From CAWFFV01 sp963814985 (lineage in GTDB: Bacteria; Chloroflexota; Ktedonobacteria; Ktedonobacterales; Ktedonobacteraceae), in the NCBI GenBank assembly GCA_963814985.1, contig CAWFFV010000018.1:124001-188000 (forward strand): 64,000 nt of DNA, in the 5' to 3' direction. Below the pieces are notes generated by a model. That model worked only from the letters and a program-made list of their open reading frames with translations, did not search any database and had not been told where the DNA came from. Positions 26,895-37,116 of the stretch are shown here, in pieces. Position 1 is the first letter of the stretch, and each line of letters opens with the position of its first letter. The position numbers and the translations under genes were made by a program.

Positions 26895-27638
26895 CTAGAA
26901 GTGTATGGTGGAAGTGGGTGCACGCATTCCAACAGCACTCCAATTCGTCGAGACGGCGTTGAACTTGAAGGCATTGCCCAGTTTTGGCGTGAGAAATCCT
27001 GCCTTTGTGAGTACAGCAGGTGCTTGCCCAACCGTTTGCAGGAGAATTGGAGCAAAGGCCAGGTTATCTATTGGGCGCAGGACGCCAATGGCACGACCCA
27101 TTACCTGATGTCCCAACTCTACCGCTGCAATTTGGGCCGCGATCTGAGCCAGGCCAGGTTGACCTAGTATCGCAAATTCATTGACGGCTGCAAGGTAGGC
27201 AGCAGCAAAGTGCAGTTCGAGTAACTGTTGGGTTCTAATGAAGAAATCGAAATTGAAGAATGTCGCACGCCCAAAGGGGAAACTGAACGTATTTGTCAGG
27301 GGTTTAGCGCCTTGCTGTAACAGCAGTTGTAGATGCAGTTGCTCCTCGATCATCGCCGCCTTAAGATCCAGACGAGCGGGACCACTCAATCCCAGGGCAT
27401 TTGCGTTATTCAGGGCATTCGCATAGAATACAATTCCCAACTGTTCTGCGGTCGAGGCAATATTCACAATAGTCTGGACAGAGTCAATACCCACAGCGGC
27501 AGCATGGGCTGCATGTTGTCCTTGTTGGGAGATTAAGAATCCTGCACCGGCAACACCTGCTAAGGCTGATACACCAGCTACTCCTGCAACAGCACCTTTG
27601 AGTACAGAACGGCGTGACGAGCGATTTTGCTTCTTCAT
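26895..27638 (-). CDS. Tat-exported ferritin-like domain protein
   Basis: 247 aa. The N-terminus is a twin-arginine signal (SRRSVLKGAVAGVAGVSALAG), so the protein is exported folded. The mature part is a helical bundle of the Ferritin_2/DUF4439 kind: an EQLGIVFYANAL helix, AAMIEEQLHLQLLLQQG (Glu-Glu-x2-His), a long LELHFAAAYLAAVNEFAIL helix and AAVELGHQVMGRAIG (Glu-x2-His). These could form a di-metal site. The exact role (metal storage, oxidase or stress protection) is unknown for this group. It is a single gene with its own downstream hairpin. A LivK-like transporter gene is convergent with it. Confidence 0.85.
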   Translation of the reverse strand: MKKQNRSSRRSVLKGAVAGVAGVSALAGVAGAGFLISQQGQHAAHAAAVGIDSVQTIVNIASTAEQLGIVFYANALNNANALGLSGPARLDLKAAMIEEQLHLQLLLQQGAKPLTNTFSFPFGRATFFNFDFFIRTQQLLELHFAAAYLAAVNEFAILGQPGLAQIAAQIAAVELGHQVMGRAIGVLRPIDNLAFAPILLQTVGQAPAVLTKAGFLTPKLGNAFKFNAVSTNWSAVGMRAPTSTIHF

Positions 27639-28129
27639 ACGACTCTAGTTTCCTTTCCAATGCGATGAAGCTCACACGAGCTTCTGCTTAACAATAACCC
27701 TCGTTCTCGCCTGCCTCCCCCTTCTCTCCTTGAACAAGAGATGCTTGCTATAGAGAACGCTTCTACAGATAGGTTCATAAGAACACCACATCCAGTGATG
27801 CACAAAGACATCAGACAACATACGGTGATATCTGTTTGATTACGATGAACCTGTGAAGATCATACTACAAGGCATCGGGTTGTATTCCTCAGATATTACA
27901 TTTCATAGCCGGAAGGTACTAGAATTTGGTTAAAAATTATTTTTATCATTTTTCTTATCTAGTTCATCTTTTCTACGTATGGCCTATGCTATTTTTACAT
28001 AATTATGATATAATTAGGACGATTTTCCTATAAGCAAACATACCAGTTCCACTGATTTTGCAAGATAACAACTGACGCCTGCGGTGTGGGCATCTCCTAC
28101 CTTGATCGTAATCTAGCACATTGTTCACT
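27639..28129. other. Intergenic region between ferritin-like gene and kinase array
   Basis: About 490 bp without a supported gene. The left part holds the promoter region of the ferritin-like gene. The rest is AT-rich, and no open frame with a ribosome binding site is seen. The right edge leads into the promoter repeat that is copied within the kinase array. Confidence 0.5.
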
Positions 28130-28158
28130 TTGCCGAAATAAAACAGAGATGCTATAGT
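28130..28158 (+). promoter_or_regulatory. Promoter of kinase copy 1 (first promoter repeat)
   Basis: TTGCCG (28130-28135), 17-bp spacer, TATAGT (28153-28158). The surrounding segment from ACATTGTTCACTTTG to the kinase ATG is repeated before kinase copies 2 and 4, which supports its role as a real promoter/leader unit. Confidence 0.55.
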
Positions 28159-28212
28159 ACCTTTCAAGATGAGATCAAGAAAAACAGCGCCGTTGGAAAA
28201 GGATCACAAGAC

Positions 28213-29843
28213 ATGTCAAGCGAGAAAGATCAAAACCCATTACTTGTTTGCAAACAGATAGAAACCCTGGCCACAGGACAAAAACGTGCATTGGAACTCC
28301 TTGTCGAAGATGCTCCGCTCTCTCATATTTTGGATATGCTCCTTCGCACGATCGAAGAACTCTCCACAGCAGGTGTGCTCACCTCGATCCTTCTGCTTGA
28401 TAAAGATGAACTCCATCTCCGATACGCAGCCGCACCCGGCCTTCCGGAAAGCTATATGAAGGCCGTAGGTGATATCACTATCGGTCCCTCTGTTGCTTGC
28501 TGTGGCACTGCTGCCTATTGGAAAGAGGCCGTCTATGTTTCGGATATTGCACTTGACCCACGTTGGGCGGATTACAAAGCACTGGCGTTATCTTATGGAT
28601 TGCGGGCCTGCTGGTCAACTCCCATTCTTTCTTCCAACAGGAAGGTGTTGGGTACCTTCGCGATGTACTATCATGAGCCTCGCTCCCCCAGTGAACATGA
28701 TAAACGCCTGATTGATCTCGTTACCCATACTGCCGCCATTGCCATCGAACGCAAACAAACTGAAGAACAGTTGAAAGAAAGCGAAGAGCGTTTTCGCTCT
28801 CTCAGCAGGTCATCTCCTGTCGGTATTTTTCTGACGGATACTCAAGGATACACAACGTATACAAATCCCCGTTGTCAAGAGATCTGTGGTTGTACTTTTG
28901 AGGAAAGTTTAGGGATGGGATGGATGCGCTTCGTCCATCCTGACGATCTTAAAGCAACACTGCCAATATACACAAAGGGGATCCGTGAAGGCCGTGAGTA
29001 TACATACGAACGCCGTTTTGTTCACTCTGATGGACACCATCCGATGGACGAAAACACGATCCGCTCCCATGCTCTCAGACAGTGGAGAATATCTCGGCAG
29101 AACTGGAACCATTGAGGATATCACCGAACAGAAAATCGCTGACCAGCGAAAAGACGAGTTTATTAGTATGGCTAGCCACGAACTCAAAACTCCCGTCACC
29201 AGTATCAAGGGCTTTACACAGATCTTGCAACGTCGCTTCAAACAACGCGGCGATGCAAGAATTGCTTCGCTTCCTCAATATCATGAACGAACAACTGAAC
29301 AAACTCACCGAACTCATCACTGATCTGCTGAATCTCTCCAGGATGCAAACAGGTCAACTTCTCTATCGAGAAGAATATTTTGATCTGGATGCACTGGTTC
29401 AAGAAATTATGGAACAGCTTCAGGCAACGACATCTACCCATCAACTCCTTCTTAAGAGAAAAACACACGCCCAGATCTTTGGAGACAGAGATCGCCTGGG
29501 GCAAGTCCTCATCAACCTTCTGGCTAATGCGATCAAATATTCTCCTCAGGCCGATACGGTGATTGTTCGCATGTCCACAGAGCAGGATCATGTTCGCGTG
29601 GATGTGCAGGATTTTGGTCTTGGTATTTCAGAAGCTCATCACGAGAAAATTTTTGATCAATTCTACCAGGTCACTGATCCAGAGGTACAAACCTTTCCAG
29701 GATTAGGGATCGGCTTATATATCTCCTGGGAAATTATCAAGCGCCATCATGGGCGGTTATGGGTGAAGAGTGCAAAAGGGAGCGGTTCCACGTTTAGCTT
29801 TTGCATACCTCTCGCCGAGAGCAAAGAAACACATCTGGACTAG
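28213..29843 (+). pseudogene. GAF-PAS histidine kinase, array copy 1 (two frameshifts)
   Basis: The reading frame starts with MSSEKDQNP and contains a GAF domain (about residues 20-180), a PAS domain, a HisKA domain (SMASHELKTP) and a HATPase domain (NLLANAIKYS, GLGIGLYIS). It lacks the two N-terminal PAS domains of copies 2 and 3. Comparison with the other copies shows one extra base near 29034 (TCTGATGGACACCATC) and one near 29257 (GATGCAAGAATTG). Each breaks the frame, so as written the protein stops at 29115 and the kinase core lies in other frames. It is inactive unless the indels are sequencing errors. A response regulator gene follows 30 bp later, its natural partner. Confidence 0.85.
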
Positions 29844-29873
29844 AATTTGTTCTATATATAGAGAGGCATAGAT

Positions 29874-30239
29874 ATGGAAACAAAAAAAATTCTGGTTGTT
29901 GATGATGATTGTGCCATTTTAGCATTTCTCCAGGCAATGTTAGAGGACGAAGGGTATATGGTGAAGATAACAGACAAAGCTGAGGACGTTGAAAAACTTC
30001 AGGGTGGCAGTCTTCCACATTTGATTATCCTTGACGTGTTGTTATCAGGGAAGGACGGACGAGAAATTGCCAAAAAACTTAAAAGTCAGAAGGAAACGAG
30101 GTATATTCCTCTTCTCATGATTTCAGCACATCCCTATGCTGAGGAAACTGTACGCGCTGCCGGAGCTGACGATTTCTTAGCAAAACCATTTGATCTTGAT
30201 GATTTTTTGGCAAAAGTCGCGAAGTATGTTCAAAGATAG
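29874..30239 (+). CDS. Single-domain response regulator (CheY-like)
   Basis: 121 aa receiver domain with no output domain. Acidic pocket Asp10/Asp11 (VVDDDC), phospho-acceptor Asp54 (LIILDVLLSGKDG), the Ser in MISAHP and the conserved Lys in FLAKPFDLDD are all present. It probably accepts phosphate from the kinases of the array and passes it to a partner or acts by protein contact. It follows kinase copy 1 by 30 bp. A 44-codon remnant of a second copy lies after kinase copy 2 (32837-32968), so the ancestral repeat unit was kinase plus regulator. Confidence 0.93.
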   Translation: METKKILVVDDDCAILAFLQAMLEDEGYMVKITDKAEDVEKLQGGSLPHLIILDVLLSGKDGREIAKKLKSQKETRYIPLLMISAHPYAEETVRAAGADDFLAKPFDLDDFLAKVAKYVQR

Positions 30240-30328
30240 CCGGATATGTACAATAAACCTGCACGTAGAGCCAATTTTGACAGCAATTGACAATTTTTCT
30301 TAAAAAGATGTACCTTACATTGTTCACT

Positions 30329-30357
30329 TTGTCTAAACTAAACAGAGATGTTATAGT
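30329..30357 (+). promoter_or_regulatory. Promoter of kinase copy 2 (second promoter repeat)
   Basis: TTGTCT (30329-30334), 17-bp spacer, TATAGT (30352-30357), inside a segment closely matching that before copy 1. A degraded third version with the -10 region altered precedes copy 4 (TTGTCT at 35427). Confidence 0.55.
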
Positions 30358-30412
30358 ACTTTTCAAGATGAAATCTCGGGAAAACAGCACTGCTGGAAAA
30401 GGATCACAAGAC

Positions 30413-32836
30413 ATGTCAAGAGAGGAAGAACCAAACCAATTGCTTACTCATAAACAGGCACAGAGGGTTGAGGACCCGCATCTTCAGACTTTGATGCAAG
30501 CACCTATCGCCATCTGTGTCTTACATGGCCCAAAGCATATCTTTGAATTTGCCAATCCACTCTATTTCCAACTCGTCGGCAATCGCGATCTTCCAGGAAA
30601 ATCTATCCGGGAGGCACTCCCAGAGTTCGAAGGCCAGGGCCTTTTCGAACAGCTTGATCGGATCTTTACGACGGGTGAGCCGTTCATCGGCACCGAAATG
30701 AGGATCATGATCGACCGCTACCGTAATGGTGTACTGGAGGAAGGCTTTTTCAATGTCGTCTGCCAACCTTTGTACAGTGCAACAGGGGAGGTAGAAGGTA
30801 TCCAGACGTATAGTGTTGAAGTCACAGAACAGGTACGAACACGACAGCGTACAGAGGAACTCGCTCAGCAACTGAGTAACGAACGGGCAAGATTAGGAAT
30901 AGCTCAACAGGTGGCACGCATTGGCACTTTTGAGTGGCTCATCCCACACAACCGTCTGCTCTGGACCCCGGAGCTAGAAGCTTTATATGGCTTCGCCTCT
31001 ACTAATAGAGGCGAAAGCACACTTGAGGAATGGCTGGAGTGGCTCCATCCCGATGATCGAGCCAGAATCCTGGAAGAAATCTACGCTCTCATCAACCTGA
31101 GTACAGATTTCCAGACCGAGTTTCGTATTGTCTGGCCTGACAAGAGCATTCACCATCTTACAGCAAGGGCGCGGGTATTAAGAGATAAAAAAGGGCAGCC
31201 TTTGCGCCTCCTTGGTGCCAATATAGATATCACGGAACGCAAACAAATGGAAACCCTGATCACCGGACAAAAACGTGCATTGGAACTCCTTGTCGAAGAT
31301 GCTCCACTCACTCATATTTTAGACATGCTTCTTCGCACGATTGAAGAACTCTCTACGACAGGTGTGCTTACCTCAATCCTTCTGCTAGACAAAGATGGGC
31401 TCCATCTCCGACATGCGGCTGCACCCAGTCTGCCAGAAAACTACACAAAGGCTAATAGATGGCATCACTATTTTCCCGGTCCCTGTGCAGGCTCCTGTGG
31501 CACTGCTGCCTATCGGCGAGAAGCGGTCTATGTTTCGGATATTGCTCATGACCCACTTTGGGCAGACTACAAAGTGCTGGCGTTGTCTCATGGATTGCAG
31601 GCCTGCTGGTCAACTCCTATTCTTTCTCCAGATGGGAAGGTGCTGGGTACCTTCGCTACGTACTATCGTGAGCCTCGCTCTCCTGGTGAACATGATAAAC
31701 ACCTGATTGATCTTGTTACCCATACTGCCGCCATTGCCATCGAACGCAAACAGACTGAAGAACAATTGAAAGAAAGTGAAGAGCGTTTTCGCTCCTCTAA
31801 GCAGGTCATCTCCTGTCGGCATTTTTCTGGTGAATCCCCAGGGCCAAACAACGTATACGAATCCTCTTGTCAAGAGATCACTGGCTTGACTTTTGAAGAA
31901 ACTTTAGGGTTGGGATGGATGCGCAATATCCATCCTGACGATATTGAAGCAACAGTGTCAATATGGACAAAGGCGCTGAGCGAAGGCAGTGAGGGTACTC
32001 AAGAACGCCGTTATGTCCACTCTGACGGCACCATTCGATGGGTGAAAGTACGATCCGCTCCGATGTTTTCAGACAGTGGAGAATATCTTGGAACAGCTGG
32101 AACCGTTGAGGATATCACCGAACAGAAAATCGCTGACCAGAGAAAAGACGAGTTTATCAGTATGGCCAGTCATGAACTCAAAACTCCCGTCACCAGTATC
32201 AAGGGCTTTACACAGGTCTTGCAACGCCGCTTCAAACAACACGGCGATGCAGAATTGCTTCGTTTCCTCAACATCATGGACGAACAACTGAACAAACTCA
32301 CCGAACTCATCAGTGATCTTCTCGATCTCTCCAAGATGCAAACAGGCCAACTTACCTATCAAGAAGCATACTTTGATCTCGATGTACTGATTCAGGAGGT
32401 TCTCGAACAGTTTCAGGCAACAATATCCACTCATCAACTCCTGCTCGAGGGAAAAACATACGCCCGGATCTTTGGGGACAGAGACCGCCTGAGACAGGTT
32501 CTCATCAACCTGCTCACCAATGCGGTCAAGTATTCTCCTCATGCCGATAAGGTGATTATTCGTGTGTCCACAGAGCAGGATTGTGCCCGCGTGGATGTGC
32601 AGGACTTTGGTCTTGGCATCTCAGAAGCTCATCATGAGAAAATTTTTGATCAGTTCTATCAAGTCGCTGATCCAGAGGCAAAAACCTTTCCTGGGCTGGG
32701 CATCGGCTTATATATCTCACGTGAAATCATCAAACGTTATCATGGACAATTATGGGTACAGAGCACGAAGGGAAATGGTTCTACGTTTAGCATTCGCCTC
32801 CCTCTCGCAGAGAGTAAAGAAATACATCCGGACTAG
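30413..32836 (+). CDS. PAS-PAS-GAF-PAS sensor histidine kinase, array copy 2
   Basis: 807 aa, soluble, no membrane segment. Domains in order: PAS about 20-145 (FEFANPLYFQLVG), PAS about 155-280 (FEWLIPHNRLLW...DITERK), GAF about 290-440 (CGTAAYRREAVYVSD), PAS about 455-575, HisKA with His587 (MASHELKTP), and HATPase_c at the C-terminus (N-box NLLTNAVKYS, GLGIGLYIS). The start MSREEEPNQ is chosen because all copies begin at this point after GGAAAAGGATCACAAGAC; the frame is open 126 bp further upstream across the promoter. Compared with copies 1 and 3, residues about 462-485 are scrambled by a compensated pair of indels (near 31796 and 31866), and a short stretch of the GAF domain is likewise altered. 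Confidence 0.88.
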   Translation: MSREEEPNQLLTHKQAQRVEDPHLQTLMQAPIAICVLHGPKHIFEFANPLYFQLVGNRDLPGKSIREALPEFEGQGLFEQLDRIFTTGEPFIGTEMRIMIDRYRNGVLEEGFFNVVCQPLYSATGEVEGIQTYSVEVTEQVRTRQRTEELAQQLSNERARLGIAQQVARIGTFEWLIPHNRLLWTPELEALYGFASTNRGESTLEEWLEWLHPDDRARILEEIYALINLSTDFQTEFRIVWPDKSIHHLTARARVLRDKKGQPLRLLGANIDITERKQMETLITGQKRALELLVEDAPLTHILDMLLRTIEELSTTGVLTSILLLDKDGLHLRHAAAPSLPENYTKANRWHHYFPGPCAGSCGTAAYRREAVYVSDIAHDPLWADYKVLALSHGLQACWSTPILSPDGKVLGTFATYYREPRSPGEHDKHLIDLVTHTAAIAIERKQTEEQLKESEERFRSSKQVISCRHFSGESPGPNNVYESSCQEITGLTFEETLGLGWMRNIHPDDIEATVSIWTKALSEGSEGTQERRYVHSDGTIRWVKVRSAPMFSDSGEYLGTAGTVEDITEQKIADQRKDEFISMASHELKTPVTSIKGFTQVLQRRFKQHGDAELLRFLNIMDEQLNKLTELISDLLDLSKMQTGQLTYQEAYFDLDVLIQEVLEQFQATISTHQLLLEGKTYARIFGDRDRLRQVLINLLTNAVKYSPHADKVIIRVSTEQDCARVDVQDFGLGISEAHHEKIFDQFYQVADPEAKTFPGLGIGLYISREIIKRYHGQLWVQSTKGNGSTFSIRLPLAESKEIHPD

Positions 32837-32968
32837 AACCTGCCTCTTCTTATGATCTCAGCACATCCACGCGCCGAGGAAATGGTATACGCTGCGGATG
32901 CTGATGATTTCCTGGCAAAGCCATTTGATCTCGACGACCTTTTGGCGAAAGTCGCCAAATATCTCTAA
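32837..32968 (+). pseudogene. Response regulator remnant
   Basis: Directly after the stop codon of kinase copy 2, 43 codons plus a stop read LPLLMISAHP...EEM..AADADDFLAKPFDLDDLLAKVAKYL. This is the C-terminal third of a receiver domain nearly identical to the end of the regulator at 29874-30239. The N-terminal part with the phospho-acceptor Asp is gone, so it is a deletion scar from the kinase-regulator repeat unit. There is no start codon in a useful place. Confidence 0.88.
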
Positions 32969-33015
32969 ATGATGCAGTCTCAAAAAATTATGCTGTCGGA
33001 AAAGGATCACAAGAC

Positions 33016-35439
33016 ATGTCCAGAGAGGAAGAAACAAATAAATGGTTTGTTCGCCAGTCGGCGCAGAGAGGAGATGCCCAGTATCTTCAGGCCCTTTTGC
33101 AAGCGCCAGCCGCGATCTGTATATTACGAGGTCCAGAGCATATCTTTGAATTTGCTAATATTCTCTATCTCCAGCTCGTTGGTCATCGCGATCTTCTAGG
33201 AAAGCCTGTTCGAGAGGCACTCCCAGAGATCGAAGGCCAGGGCTTTTTCGAGCTGCTTGACAAGGTCTATACCACGAAGGAACCCTTCATCGGCACCGAA
33301 ATGATGGCTATCATCGACCGTCACTTCGATGGTATACTGGAAAAAGGCTTCTTCAACTTCGTTTACCAACCTTTGTACAATGCAACTGGACAGGTCGATG
33401 GCATCCAGGCATATATCGTTGAAGTCACAGAACACGTACAGGCACGACAACGCATAGAGGAACTCGCTCAGCAACTGAGTAATGAACGGGCAAGATTAGG
33501 CATAGCTCAACAAGTGGCACGCATTGGTACTTTTGAGTGGCTCATCCCACACAATCGTCTGCTCTGGACACCTGAGCTAGAAGCTTTATATGGTTCCCCC
33601 TCCACCAGTAGAATGGAAAGTACACTTGAGGAATGGTTAGAGCGGCTCCATCCCGATGATCGAGCCAGAACCCTGAAAGAATTTTACACTGCTCTCAACC
33701 TTGAGACGGATTTCCAGACCGAGTTTCGTATCGTCTGGCCTGATAAGAGTATTCACCATCTTACCACAAGAGCACGCATATTAAGAGATGAAAAAGGGCA
33801 ACCTCTGCGCCTCCTGGGTGTCAATATCGATATCACAGAACATAAGCAAATGGAAACTCTGGCTACAGGGCAAAAGCAGGCATTAGAACTCCTTGTCGAA
33901 GATGCCCCACTCTCTCATGTTCTGCACACGCTGGTTCTCATGTTCGAAGAATTAGGTGTGCTCACCTCAATCCTCCTGCTTGACAAAGAGGGACTCCATC
34001 TCCGATATGCAGCCGCACATAGCTTGCCAGAAAACTATAAGAAGGCCATGGATGGCTTCACTATCGGTCCCTGCGCTGGTTCCTGTGGCGCAGCTATCTA
34101 TCGAAGAGAGGCGGTCTATGTTTCGGATATTGCCAGTGACCCACTTTGCGTGGATTATAAAGATCTGGCGTTGTCTTATGGATTGCGGGCCTGCTGGTCA
34201 ATTCCTATTCTTTCTTCCAATGGGAAGGTGCTGGGTACCTTCGCCATCTATTATCGTGAGTCTCGCTTTCCCAGTGAACATGAGAAACGCCTGATTGATC
34301 TCGTCACCCATACTGCCGCCATTGCCATCGAGCGCAAACACACCGAAGAACAGTTGAAAGAAAGCGAAGAGCGTTTTCGCTCCTTAAGCAGGTCATCTCC
34401 TGTCGGTATTTTTCTGACGGATACTCAAGGCTACACAACGTATACAAATCCTCGCTGTCAGGAGATTGGTGGCTTTACTCTTGAAGAAAGTTTAGGGCTG
34501 GGATGTATGCACTTTGTCCACCCTGACGATCTTGAGACAGTAGCGTCAGAGTGGGCAAAGGCGGTCTGCGATGGGAGTGAGTATACTCAAGGAATGCGTT
34601 TTGTGCATTCTGATGGGACCATCCGATGGACAATAGTACGCTCCACTTTGATGTTTTCAGATCGAGGAGCATATATCGGAAGAGTAGGAACTATTGAGGA
34701 TATCACTGAACAGAAAGCCGCTGAACAGCGCAAAGATGAGTTTATCAGTATGGCCAGCCATGAACTCAAAACTCCCGTCACCAGTATCAAAGGCTTTACA
34801 CAGGTCTTGCAACGCCGCTTCAAACAAAGCGGCGATGCAGAATCGCTTCGCTTCCTCAACATTATGAATAAACAGCTCAACAAACTCACCGAACTCATCA
34901 GTGATCTGCTGGATCTCTCCAGGATGCAAACAGGTCAACTTACCTATCAAGAAGAATTCTTTGATCTGGACATACTGGTTCGGGAAGTTCTGGAACAACT
35001 TCAGGCAACGACATCCACCCATCAACTCCTTCTTGAGGGAAAGACACACGCCCAGATCTTTGGAGACAAAGACCGCATAGGACAGGTCCTCATCAACCTC
35101 CTTACCAATGCTATCAAGTATTCTCCTCGTGCTGATAAGGTGATTGTCCGCCTGTCCATCGACCAGGATCATGCTCTGGTGGAAGTGCAGGACTTTGGTC
35201 TTGGCATCTCAGAAGCTCATCACAAGAAAATTTTTGAGCAGTTCTATCAAGTTACTGATCCTGAGGCAAAAACCTTTCCAGGATTAGGCATCGGCTTATA
35301 TATCTCACGTGAAATCATCAAACGTCATCATGGGCAATTATGGGTCAAGAGCACAAAGGGAGGCGGTTCCACTTTTAGCTTTCGCCTCCCTCTCGCAAAG
35401 GACAAAGAAACATCACATTGTTCACTTTGTCTAAATTAA
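33016..35439 (+). CDS. PAS-PAS-GAF-PAS sensor histidine kinase, array copy 3
   Basis: 807 aa, same order as copy 2: two N-terminal PAS domains, GAF, PAS, HisKA with His582 (MASHELKTPVTSIKGF) and HATPase_c (NLLTNAIKYS, DFGLGIS, GLGIGLYIS). This is the cleanest copy; its GAF and third PAS match the array consensus throughout. The start MSREEETNK follows the conserved AAAGGATCACAAGAC leader, but the promoter repeat is missing here, so it probably depends on transcription from copy 2. At the end, the usual stop has been lost: the last codons (SHCSLCLN) are read from the promoter repeat that belongs to copy 4. It probably autophosphorylates in response to a cytoplasmic signal. Confidence 0.92.
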   Translation: MSREEETNKWFVRQSAQRGDAQYLQALLQAPAAICILRGPEHIFEFANILYLQLVGHRDLLGKPVREALPEIEGQGFFELLDKVYTTKEPFIGTEMMAIIDRHFDGILEKGFFNFVYQPLYNATGQVDGIQAYIVEVTEHVQARQRIEELAQQLSNERARLGIAQQVARIGTFEWLIPHNRLLWTPELEALYGSPSTSRMESTLEEWLERLHPDDRARTLKEFYTALNLETDFQTEFRIVWPDKSIHHLTTRARILRDEKGQPLRLLGVNIDITEHKQMETLATGQKQALELLVEDAPLSHVLHTLVLMFEELGVLTSILLLDKEGLHLRYAAAHSLPENYKKAMDGFTIGPCAGSCGAAIYRREAVYVSDIASDPLCVDYKDLALSYGLRACWSIPILSSNGKVLGTFAIYYRESRFPSEHEKRLIDLVTHTAAIAIERKHTEEQLKESEERFRSLSRSSPVGIFLTDTQGYTTYTNPRCQEIGGFTLEESLGLGCMHFVHPDDLETVASEWAKAVCDGSEYTQGMRFVHSDGTIRWTIVRSTLMFSDRGAYIGRVGTIEDITEQKAAEQRKDEFISMASHELKTPVTSIKGFTQVLQRRFKQSGDAESLRFLNIMNKQLNKLTELISDLLDLSRMQTGQLTYQEEFFDLDILVREVLEQLQATTSTHQLLLEGKTHAQIFGDKDRIGQVLINLLTNAIKYSPRADKVIVRLSIDQDHALVEVQDFGLGISEAHHKKIFEQFYQVTDPEAKTFPGLGIGLYISREIIKRHHGQLWVKSTKGGGSTFSFRLPLAKDKETSHCSLCLN

Positions 35440-35511
35440 ACCGAGATGTTACTTAGTACCTTTCAAGATGGGATCTCAAAAAACGGTACTGTCGGAAAAG
35501 GATCACAAGAT

Positions 35512-37116
35512 ATGTCAAGTGAGGAAGACATCGAACGCAAGCAAATGGAAATCCTGGTCACAGGGCAAAAGCGGGCATTGGAACTCCTTATCGAAGATGC
35601 CCCACTTTCTCATGTTTTGGACACGCTGGTTCTAATGATTGAAGAACTGGGTATACTCACCGCAATCCTCTTGCTTGACAAAGAGGGACTCCATCTCCGA
35701 TACGCTGCCGCACCTGGCTTGCCAGCAAACTATACAAGGGCAATGGATGGCTTCACTGTCGGCCCCCGCGCTGGCTCTTGTGGCGCGGCTATCTATCGAA
35801 GAGAAGCAGTCTATGTTTCAGATATTGCCAATGACCCACTCTGGGTGGATTATAAAGATCTGGCGTTGTCTTATGGATTACAGGCCTGCTGGTCAATTCC
35901 TATTCTTTCTTCCAATGGGAAGGTGCTGGGTACCTTCGCCATCTACTATCGCGAGCCTCGCTTTCCCAGTGAGCATGAGAAACACCTGATCGATCTTGTC
36001 ACCCATACTGCCGCTATTGCCATCGAACGCAAACAGACGGAAGAACAGTTGAAAGAAAGTGAAGAGCGTTTTCGCTCCCTCAGCAGGTCATCTCCTGTCG
36101 GCATTTTTCTGACGGATACTCAAGGCAACACACATATACGAATCCCCGCAGTCAGGAGATTGGTGGCTTTACTCTTGAGGAAGTTTAGGGCTGGGATGGA
36201 TGCGCTTTGTCCCACCCTGATGATCTTGAGGCATTACGAGCAATGCGGACAGAGATGATCCGCGAGGGCAGGGAGTTTACTTACGAATGCCGGTTTGTCC
36301 ACCCCGATGGGTCCATCCGATGGATGAAAGTGCACTCTGCTCCGCTGTTTTCAGATCGAGGGGAATATATCGGAAGAAGTGGAACTGTAGAGGATATCAC
36401 CGAACAGAAAATCGCTGATCAGCGAAAAGACGAGTTTATCAGTATGGCCAGCCATGAACTCAAAACTCCTATCACCAGTATTAAAGGCTTTACACAGATC
36501 TTGCTCCGCCGCTTCCAACAGCACGGCGATGAAGAGTCGCTTCGCTTCCTCAACATCATGAATGAACAACTCAACAAGCTCACCAACCTCGTCAATGATA
36601 TGCTCGATCTCTCCAGGATGCAAACAGGCCAGCTTACCTATCAAGAAGATATTCTTTGATCTGGATACACTGGTTCAGGAAGTTCTGGAACAGCTTCAGA
36701 CAACGACATCTACCCATCAACTTCTGCTTGAGGGAAAGACACACGTCCAGATCTTTGGAGATAAAAACCGCATAGGACAGGTCCTCATCAACCTCCTTAC
36801 CAATGCCATCAAGTATTCTCCTCATGCCGATAAGGTGATTGTCCGCCTGTCCACCAACCAGGATCATGCTCTTGTGGAAGTGCAGGACTTTGGCCTTGGT
36901 ATTTCAGAAGCCCATCACGAGAAAATTTTTGAGCAGTTCTATCAAGTCACTGATCCAACAGCAAAAACCTTTCCAGGGCTGGGCATCGGCCTATACATTT
37001 CACGTGAAATCATCAAGCACCACCACGGCCGATTATGGGTGAAAAGCACGAAGGGAAGTGGTTCCACGTTTAGCTTTCACCTCCCTCTTGCAGAAGCGCC
37101 GTTGACAAACTCATAA
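35512..37116 (+). pseudogene. GAF-PAS histidine kinase, array copy 4 (multiple frameshifts)
   Basis: Starts MSSEEDIERKQ and, like copy 1, lacks the first two PAS domains. GAF is intact, but four single-base indels disrupt the rest: a loss near 36130 (in the GNTHIRIP stretch), a loss near 36181 (GAGGAAGTTTAG), a gain near 36213 (GTCCCACCC) and a gain near 36650 (GAAGATATTC). The net frame is restored by the end, and the HisKA (SMASHELKTPITSIKGF) and HATPase (NLLTNAIKYS, GLGIGLYIS) segments are each well conserved. As written the product stops at 36258. Its promoter repeat is also degraded, consistent with a gene no longer in use. Confidence 0.85.

Noticed and set aside
30287..30412. Upstream extension of kinase copy 2
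   Set aside because: It covers the promoter repeat shared with the other copies, all of which begin at the same internal ATG.
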